Part shown: positions 56,237 to 60,889 of the stretch, piece by piece | How positions within the stretch are numbered: the stretch's first letter is position 1 | Layout: each line of letters starts with the position of its first letter | Source: Thalassolituus sp. | GTDB lineage: Bacteria > Pseudomonadota > Gammaproteobacteria > Pseudomonadales > Oceanobacteraceae | Length of the DNA: 60,889 nucleotides | Assembly: GCA_006212115.1 (NCBI GenBank) | Contig: PDUK01000007.1 | Location: forward strand, 1-60,889 | Reading direction: 5' to 3' | The notes under the pieces: model-generated | Databases searched by the model: none | What the model saw: only the letters and a program-made list of their open reading frames with translations | What the model was told of the DNA's origin: nothing | Translations under genes and position numbers: made by a program

Positions 56237-56332
56237 ATGGCGTTCGGCGACATTGTTACCCCTGAGCTCCTCGCTAGCCTGTACCACTTTGGTGCATATG
56301 TGGACTCGTTGTGGAGCCCGGAGTTCAGTTGA
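56237..56332 (+). CDS. Possible 31-aa leader peptide coupled to the GGDEF-EAL gene
   Basis: An ATG-started frame of 31 codons (opening MAFGDIVTPELLASLYHFGA) ends in a TGA that shares a base with the ATG of the GGDEF-EAL gene (TGATG). This geometry fits translational coupling. No convincing ribosome site precedes it, and it is too short to judge coding character, so it may be chance. Confidence 0.35.
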   Translation: MAFGDIVTPELLASLYHFGAYVDSLWSPEFS

Positions 56333-58767
56333 TGTATCGACGTTCGCTGGCACAATTGCTGCTCAACTGGTCCGTCCTGATGCTTGGCCTGATTACTTCC
56401 GGGCTGGGCTACTTGCTGTTGCAGCTGCAACTAGAGCAGTTCAGTTCAGGCTGGGAACGGCGCATCACCTTCGAGCTGGATAATCTCGCCCGCGACGTCG
56501 AATACCACCTCGAAAGTGACAACCGCTACCGCATCGAATCACGCATTACAGAGCGCCTGAGCGACTCGTCTGTTCGCTATCTTGCCGTCCTGACCGAGGC
56601 CGGTGATCAGGTCATTTTCTCAACCCGCAGTGCCGATCTGGTTCAGGGGCTGAGCTACCGACTGAGCAGCCACTCACTTAATACCGGCATCCGTGAAGCC
56701 CAGATAGAGCGACATCAATCCGAGTTCTACGCACTCTTTCCTCTCCGGTTGTCGCTGCCTGACGACCCAAGCGTAACGCGCAGTAGCTCGCCGAAGGGTT
56801 GGCTGTTTGCACACTACGATGCGGCGCAAGACTACGACGAAATGCTGCGTGCATTAGTCCGTAAGATCATGTTGGTTGCCGTTCTGATCGTCGTATTTCT
56901 GGTGGTACAAAGCCAGATTCTGCGGCGCTATGTCCTGCTACCCATAAAAAGGCTGATTCATCTGACGGCGTCTATGATGGAGGGCAAATACGCCAGCATA
57001 AGCGACTCCCGTAGCGCTAAGGAAATCGCGAAGCTGGAGAAGGCATTCAACGAACTGAGTCGCCACCTCGACGACACCACGCACCGAATCGCCCACCAGC
57101 AGGCGCTCACAGACGCCTTTACGTCTGGTTTCCCCGATATTGGTTTGCTGGTCACCGGAACCGGTGTCATCAACGGGCGCTTTGGAAACCCTCAAAGTCG
57201 CATATCCAGACTCAATGAAGACCTGACCGGCACCCCGTTTACTGCATGGCTGAACCTATCGGCGACGGAAACCATAGAGAAAGCACGAAATCAGGCGCTG
57301 CATACCCGGGAGTTGGTCATTGCTGAGTTCAGTCATGACGACTTATTTCTGGAATCACGCATGGTGCCTCTCGAGGAGGGAACGGGCGAAGAGAATGCTC
57401 TGATCTGGTTAATCCGTGATATTTCTGAAATAAAACGCAAGCAACAGCTTATAGAGTATCAGGCCAACTACGATCCTCTGACCGATCTGGCAAATCGCCG
57501 GATGGCCTTGCAACAACTAGAGAGCAAGATCTGCCAGACGCAGGAAGACGGTGGCTTCAGCGGGGTTCTGTTTATCGACCTCGACCATTTCAAAAATATT
57601 AATGATTCTCTCGGTCACCCCATTGGCGACCGGCTCCTGATCGAGGCCGCCCGCAGATTGACCGACTGTGTAAAAAGAAAGGACATCATTGCCCGCCTCG
57701 GCGGAGATGAATTCCTGATCATTCTGGATAAGGCTGAAGACACCGAGCAACAGGCCGAAAACATGGCGATCGCACTGGGCGAACAGATACTTGATGCTAT
57801 CCGGCAGCCTTTCAGCATCGACATTAATAAATTCCACCTGACGGCCAGCATCGGGATTGCCATCTTCCCTACCAGCGAATGCGGCGCGAACGACCTGATC
57901 CGTCAAGCCGACACCGCCATGTACTGGGCGAAGCATCAGGGGCGCTCGCAATTATGCCTCTATAACCACCGCATGCAGGAGGAGACCCGCGAGCGATTGC
58001 ATCTGTTCAACGATCTTTATCAGGCGATCCGGGACAACGGTTTCACCTTGGTGTACCAACCGCAACACAATGACTCAGGCGAGATAACCGGTGCCGAAGC
58101 GCTGTGCCGCTGGGTGAACAACGGACAATCCGTCTACCCCGATGTATTTATCGCGGCAGCGGAAGAAACCAACCTTATATTGCCATTGGGAGAGTGGGTT
58201 CTGACTCACGCCTGCCGTACATTACGTCAATGGATCAAAGACGGTTCGCTGCCTGCCAGCTTTAAACGTCTGGCTGTTAACATCAGCCCAGCTCAATTTA
58301 TGGACCCAGATTTTGAACAGAAGCTGGACGCCACACTTGCACTCTGTGACATCGACAGCAGCGTGCTTGAACTCGAGCTGACCGAAAGCCTGTTTATGGG
58401 CGACAAAGATCTGATCCGTGAAAAGATGCAGCGGCTGAGTGCCAAAGGCTTTACTTTTGCGCTTGATGATTTTGGTACTGGCTATTCTTCCCTCAGCTAT
58501 CTGCAGAAGCTCCCAATCAACAAACTCAAGATTGATCGGGCCTTCGTCATGGATATTCAGCCGGGATCAGAACGTGCGAGTATCGTCGACGCCATCATAC
58601 AGCTCGGCCAGAACCTGAATATGGACATCATTGCGGAAGGGGTCGAGACCGACCAGCAACAAGACTATCTGCAGCAACATGGCTGCCGCCAATACCAAGG
58701 CTATTTCTTCAGTCGCCCTCTGCGCGACGATATGTTTGTCCGCTACATTAACGACAATCCCCAGTAG
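56332..58767 (+). CDS. Membrane-bound GGDEF-EAL cyclic-di-GMP enzyme
   Basis: An 811-aa inner-membrane signalling protein. Helices at residues 11-33 and 178-196 enclose a periplasmic sensor region; a HAMP-like linker (about 197-250) and a PAS-like domain (about 262-370) follow. The GGDEF motif is intact at 457-461 (RLGGDEF), although the upstream RxxD inhibitory site is absent (KRKD). The EAL motif is intact (589-591, GAEALCRW), with DDFGTGYSSLSYL and the AEGVE glutamate. Both synthesis and hydrolysis are possible. I chose ATG 56332 (GGAG upstream) over GTG 56311. It is divergent from the ATP-grasp operon. Confidence 0.9.
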   Translation: MYRRSLAQLLLNWSVLMLGLITSGLGYLLLQLQLEQFSSGWERRITFELDNLARDVEYHLESDNRYRIESRITERLSDSSVRYLAVLTEAGDQVIFSTRSADLVQGLSYRLSSHSLNTGIREAQIERHQSEFYALFPLRLSLPDDPSVTRSSSPKGWLFAHYDAAQDYDEMLRALVRKIMLVAVLIVVFLVVQSQILRRYVLLPIKRLIHLTASMMEGKYASISDSRSAKEIAKLEKAFNELSRHLDDTTHRIAHQQALTDAFTSGFPDIGLLVTGTGVINGRFGNPQSRISRLNEDLTGTPFTAWLNLSATETIEKARNQALHTRELVIAEFSHDDLFLESRMVPLEEGTGEENALIWLIRDISEIKRKQQLIEYQANYDPLTDLANRRMALQQLESKICQTQEDGGFSGVLFIDLDHFKNINDSLGHPIGDRLLIEAARRLTDCVKRKDIIARLGGDEFLIILDKAEDTEQQAENMAIALGEQILDAIRQPFSIDINKFHLTASIGIAIFPTSECGANDLIRQADTAMYWAKHQGRSQLCLYNHRMQEETRERLHLFNDLYQAIRDNGFTLVYQPQHNDSGEITGAEALCRWVNNGQSVYPDVFIAAAEETNLILPLGEWVLTHACRTLRQWIKDGSLPASFKRLAVNISPAQFMDPDFEQKLDATLALCDIDSSVLELELTESLFMGDKDLIREKMQRLSAKGFTFALDDFGTGYSSLSYLQKLPINKLKIDRAFVMDIQPGSERASIVDAIIQLGQNLNMDIIAEGVETDQQQDYLQQHGCRQYQGYFFSRPLRDDMFVRYINDNPQ

Positions 58768-58938
58768 AACCCTCCCGCACGATGCGCTGGCATAGCTATT
58801 GCGACCTGCCCGTATAAGTGTCTCAAACCGCTCAGAGCCTCCATTCCCACGATGAGATGCTCTGAATCCGCGCTTTTTGAGTCCAGCAACAGGAAATCCG
58901 CACTTAAACAGTTCAATAGCAGCAGGAGCAGCACGGCC

Positions 58939-59394
58939 ATGACGACCACACTCATGACAAAAGAAAAAATGACCGAAGCCATCATCGCACGCAAAATTGA
59001 AAAAGGACTGTCCTGGGAAACCATGGGCGCAGACCTGGGCATGTCCCCTGTCTGGCTGACCTCCGCGTGTCTGGGCATGAACAGCGCCCCAACAGAAAAA
59101 GCCGCAGCCATTGCCGAGTATCTGGGTTTTAGTGCTGAGATGACCAAGGCACTGGAAGCCTTTCCTACCAAAGTGTGGGATCAGGCAGTGCCGACTGACC
59201 CACTGATTTACCGACTCTACGAGATAGTCGGTGTTTATGGCGACACTCTGAAAGAAGTGATTCAGGAAAAATTTGGCGACGGCATCATGAGCGCCATCGA
59301 CTTTTCTATGGAAGTGGACAAGATTGAAGACCCGAAAGGCGATCGGGTCTTACTGACGCTGAATGGTAAATTCCTGCCGTACAAAAGCTGGTAA
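58939..59394 (+). CDS. cynS: Cyanate hydratase (cyanase)
   Basis: A 151-aa cytoplasmic enzyme that converts cyanate and bicarbonate to carbamate and CO2, releasing ammonia, as a decamer. An N-terminal helix-turn-helix-like domain precedes the catalytic domain. The active-site residues R92, E95 (YRLYEIVGVYG) and S118 (GIMSAIDF) correspond to R96, E99 and S122 of E. coli CynS. AGGAG lies upstream of ATG 58939; an in-frame extension to 58852 is unlikely. No cynR, cynT or cyanate transporter is nearby. The 171 bases before it (58768-58938) hold no other feature I can support. A fragment of an acyl-CoA ligase gene follows. Confidence 0.95.
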   Translation: MTTTLMTKEKMTEAIIARKIEKGLSWETMGADLGMSPVWLTSACLGMNSAPTEKAAAIAEYLGFSAEMTKALEAFPTKVWDQAVPTDPLIYRLYEIVGVYGDTLKEVIQEKFGDGIMSAIDFSMEVDKIEDPKGDRVLLTLNGKFLPYKSW

Positions 59395-59401
59395 GTATCG
59401 C

Positions 59402-59497
59402 CTAACCGGGGGACTGCGCTTTGAGGCTGTTACTCAGCATCTGGCTCAGTTCTCTGCGTTTGATTTTGCCCATTGCGTTGCGCGGTATCTCCTTCCG
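59402..59497 (-). pseudogene. C-terminal remnant of an AMP-forming acyl-CoA synthetase
   Basis: A 31-codon frame closed by TAG on both sides reads RKEIPRNAMGKIKRRELSQ at its start, the A10 catalytic-lysine motif (PRNAMGKIKR) of AMP-binding acyl-CoA ligases such as malonyl-CoA synthetase (MatB). The rest of the ~500-codon gene is missing; the break lies near 59497, close to the end of the barrel gene at 59518. It is the scar of a deletion or rearrangement. No transposon is visible at the junction. Confidence 0.8.
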
Positions 59498-59517
59498 CTA
59501 GGTTTCAAGGGGCGTCG

Positions 59518-60120
59518 TTAAAATAACTGCTGCAAACCTATCGAGAAGCTCGTTGCAGTCGCGTTGGCACCATCGCCGGGCTGACCTTCTTCATCATCCG
59601 GAGCATCCCAGGAAAAATACCGATACCGAGCGGTTGCCACCAGTTCGGTTCGGCGTGTCAGGTTATACACCAGAGCCAGCCCGCCGTTGAGGCTGCGAGC
59701 GCCATTGTCTGCACCTTCCTCGTCCAGTACCGAAGTCTCACCATAGTATCTGTGATAGCCGACCCCAAGAATTAAATAAGGTCGCAATCGTGAGGCGGGG
59801 GCTCCATCCAGGGCATAGGGTAACCAGACATCTCCATCGAGGCCGACAATATTCGCATCTTCCTGATCGGCTCTCATGCGCGTCCAACTGATTTCAAATC
59901 GCGCATTCATAGGCCCGGTACCACCGACCGTTAACCTCGGATAAGTGGACGACCACGCACCGGTATCAAGAAGATTCTGATCAATTGTCGCCGTTTCATA
60001 GGCAGCCCCAAGATGCCAGGACCCATTGCCTGAATAGTCGGCAGCATGAGAGGGCGTGCTGACTAATAGCACACCTGCCACGGCGGAACACACCAATCTA
60101 ATTATAGAAATGCCACTCAT
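59518..60120 (-). CDS. Outer-membrane beta-barrel protein of unknown function
   Basis: A 200-aa exported protein with a signal peptide (residues 1-26, cleavage after SHA) and about eight amphipathic strands, ending in a C-terminal phenylalanine (QQLF), as expected for an OmpW/OmpA-type small barrel. Strands such as RFEISWTRMRADQ, YLILGVGYHRYYG and ELVATARYRYFSW alternate polar and aromatic residues. An aspartate/glutamate-rich loop (DAPDDEEGQPGDG) precedes the last strand. A terminator stands upstream, so it has its own promoter near 60121-60140. No specific family is recognised. Confidence 0.78.
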   Translation of the reverse strand: MSGISIIRLVCSAVAGVLLVSTPSHAADYSGNGSWHLGAAYETATIDQNLLDTGAWSSTYPRLTVGGTGPMNARFEISWTRMRADQEDANIVGLDGDVWLPYALDGAPASRLRPYLILGVGYHRYYGETSVLDEEGADNGARSLNGGLALVYNLTRRTELVATARYRYFSWDAPDDEEGQPGDGANATATSFSIGLQQLF

Positions 60121-60141
60121 GCTGTCATGGTATCAAACAAG

Positions 60142-60175
60142 CAAAAAAAAGGTGGAGCCATGCTCCACCTTCTTT
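60142..60175 (-). terminator. Intrinsic terminator downstream of the frameshifted gene
   Basis: A ten-base stem (60149-60158 with 60162-60171) and a three-base loop are followed on the minus strand by eight T residues. It ends the transcript of the gene at 60198. Confidence 0.9.
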
Positions 60176-60197
60176 TTAAAACGGCAGGATCAGTCTG

Positions 60198-60889
60198 TTA
60201 CAGGCCGAGTGCCAGCAGTTCAATCTGCGCCGCAGCACCGTACAGAGCACCCGCTTCTGTTTTCAGGGTCTCTGGTGGAATCAGACCAGGCCAGTGCGGC
60301 TTAACATCGGCGAGAATGGCAAGAGTAGCTGCTTTCGCGTCGGTTACCGCTGACTCATCGGACTCAATGCCTTCAACCAGGTGGCAATCGTAGTGAAACC
60401 AAATGCGTCCTGATATTCGTGTGCATTTTCCATTTTGCCGTCCACCACTGCGATAGCGTACTCATCCGCCGCAGTACGCAGAAGCTGTACAACCAGCTTC
60501 AGTTTCTCTGCCGGTGTCGCACTGGTTTCAGAAACGGCCATAGCGTTGGTGTCGATAGCGGCAAGCAGGGTATCCAGCGCAGTCTGTACAGCTTCTACAC
60601 CTTTTTCCTCATTAACCGCATCGGATACGGCAGTCAGCTCTTTCGCGAAGCCAGCGGTACCACGTGCTTCTAAAGCAGGAACCAGATCAGCGTACAACTC
60701 GCTTTCTGGGTGCTTCATGTGTGTTTTAGCGTGCTCGATATGGCCAGCCTTGTAGAGCTCGGCGCCGACATACAGGTGACCCTTAATCAGGCTGAGGTGA
60801 GTCAGATAAGCAAGATCATCAGACGTCAGCTCTGTTGCTGCTGCGCCTTCGCCCTCACCTTCACCGGCAGAGATCACTTCGCCTTCACC
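60198..60889 (-). pseudogene. Helical secreted or cytoplasmic protein with one-base frameshift (5' end outside window)
   Basis: The frame is open at the window edge (GEGEVISAGEGEGEG acidic-glycine stretch) and reads a helical protein with DLAYLTHLSLIKGHLYVGAELY, KTHMKHPESELYADLVPAL and DEYAIAVVDGKMENAHEYQDAFGF. It then hits a stop at 60344. A different frame continues naturally from VEGIESDESAV to ELLALGL and a TAA at 60198-60200. One extra C in the CC at 60377-60378 would join them. The EYAIAVVDG..EYQD segment resembles the N-terminal helical part of some FTR1-family iron permeases, a weak hint of an iron-related role. It may be a true mutation or a sequencing error. Confidence 0.65.

Noticed and set aside
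1..60889. tRNA, rRNA, riboswitch, insertion sequence, prophage and CRISPR features
   Set aside because: I looked for CCA-ended cloverleafs, conserved aptamer motifs, transposase genes with terminal repeats and regular spacers, and found none I could support.

Overview
The window reads as chromosomal DNA of a free-living, probably marine gammaproteobacterium related to the Pseudomonadales/Oceanospirillales. This is inferred from gene order and family content: argH divergent from algZ-algR-hemC-hemD-hemX-hemY is the Pseudomonas arrangement, ubiD is followed by a Fre-like reductase, and PA4642, TIGR02444, DUF423, Rsd/AlgQ and YheS homologues are present. I see no tRNA, rRNA, insertion sequence, prophage or CRISPR array. 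After start codons are corrected, no gene-free stretch exceeds 300 bases; the longest (56034-56236, 36654-36932, 18086-18344) are described in the entries.

Layout. 1-8.5 kb: end of tex, a TonB-dependent receptor, gshA, a FliL-like protein, dsbB, rsd/algQ, a WD40 lipoprotein, a DUF4124 protein and an orphan ParA-type ATPase. 8.5-12.2 kb: an MBL-like protein, a TIGR02444 protein, the ABC-F ATPase yheS and a hotdog thioesterase. 12.4-21.6 kb: two exported paralogues, both exactly 1072 aa, joining an Ig/cadherin-like domain, a YncE-type beta-propeller and a two-CxxCH haem region. Between them lie a lipoprotein and the PA4642-trmB-DUF423 genes. 21.7-27.8 kb: ubiD and an iron-sulfur flavin reductase, an MscS channel, a pair of LuxR-type regulators and an MFS transporter. 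28-34 kb: one 2010-aa lipoprotein with thrombospondin-3/MopE-like acidic repeats and four copies of a module I do not recognise. 34-37.5 kb: an H-NOX-like sensor overlapping an EAL phosphodiesterase, then flavodoxin. 37.6-45.9 kb: haem synthesis genes, algR/algZ and argH. 46-56 kb: an outer-membrane barrel with a frameshift, then a five-gene operon of circularly permuted ATP-grasp, alpha-E and transglutaminase/DUF2126 proteins. 56-60.9 kb: a GGDEF-EAL protein, cyanase, a 31-codon remnant of an AMP-forming acyl-CoA ligase, an outer-membrane barrel and a frameshifted gene that runs off the window.

How the genes work together. The operon at 46.7-56 kb carries two sets of the parts predicted to ligate amino acids or peptides and to cleave or transfer amide bonds, so it is the best candidate for a poorly described system. 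Its chemistry is inferred from family membership only. The H-NOX-like/EAL pair and the separate GGDEF-EAL protein suggest cyclic-di-GMP control. The two apparent frameshifts (46080-46085 and 60377-60378) are both one-base losses in short homopolymers, so sequencing error must be excluded before calling them biological.
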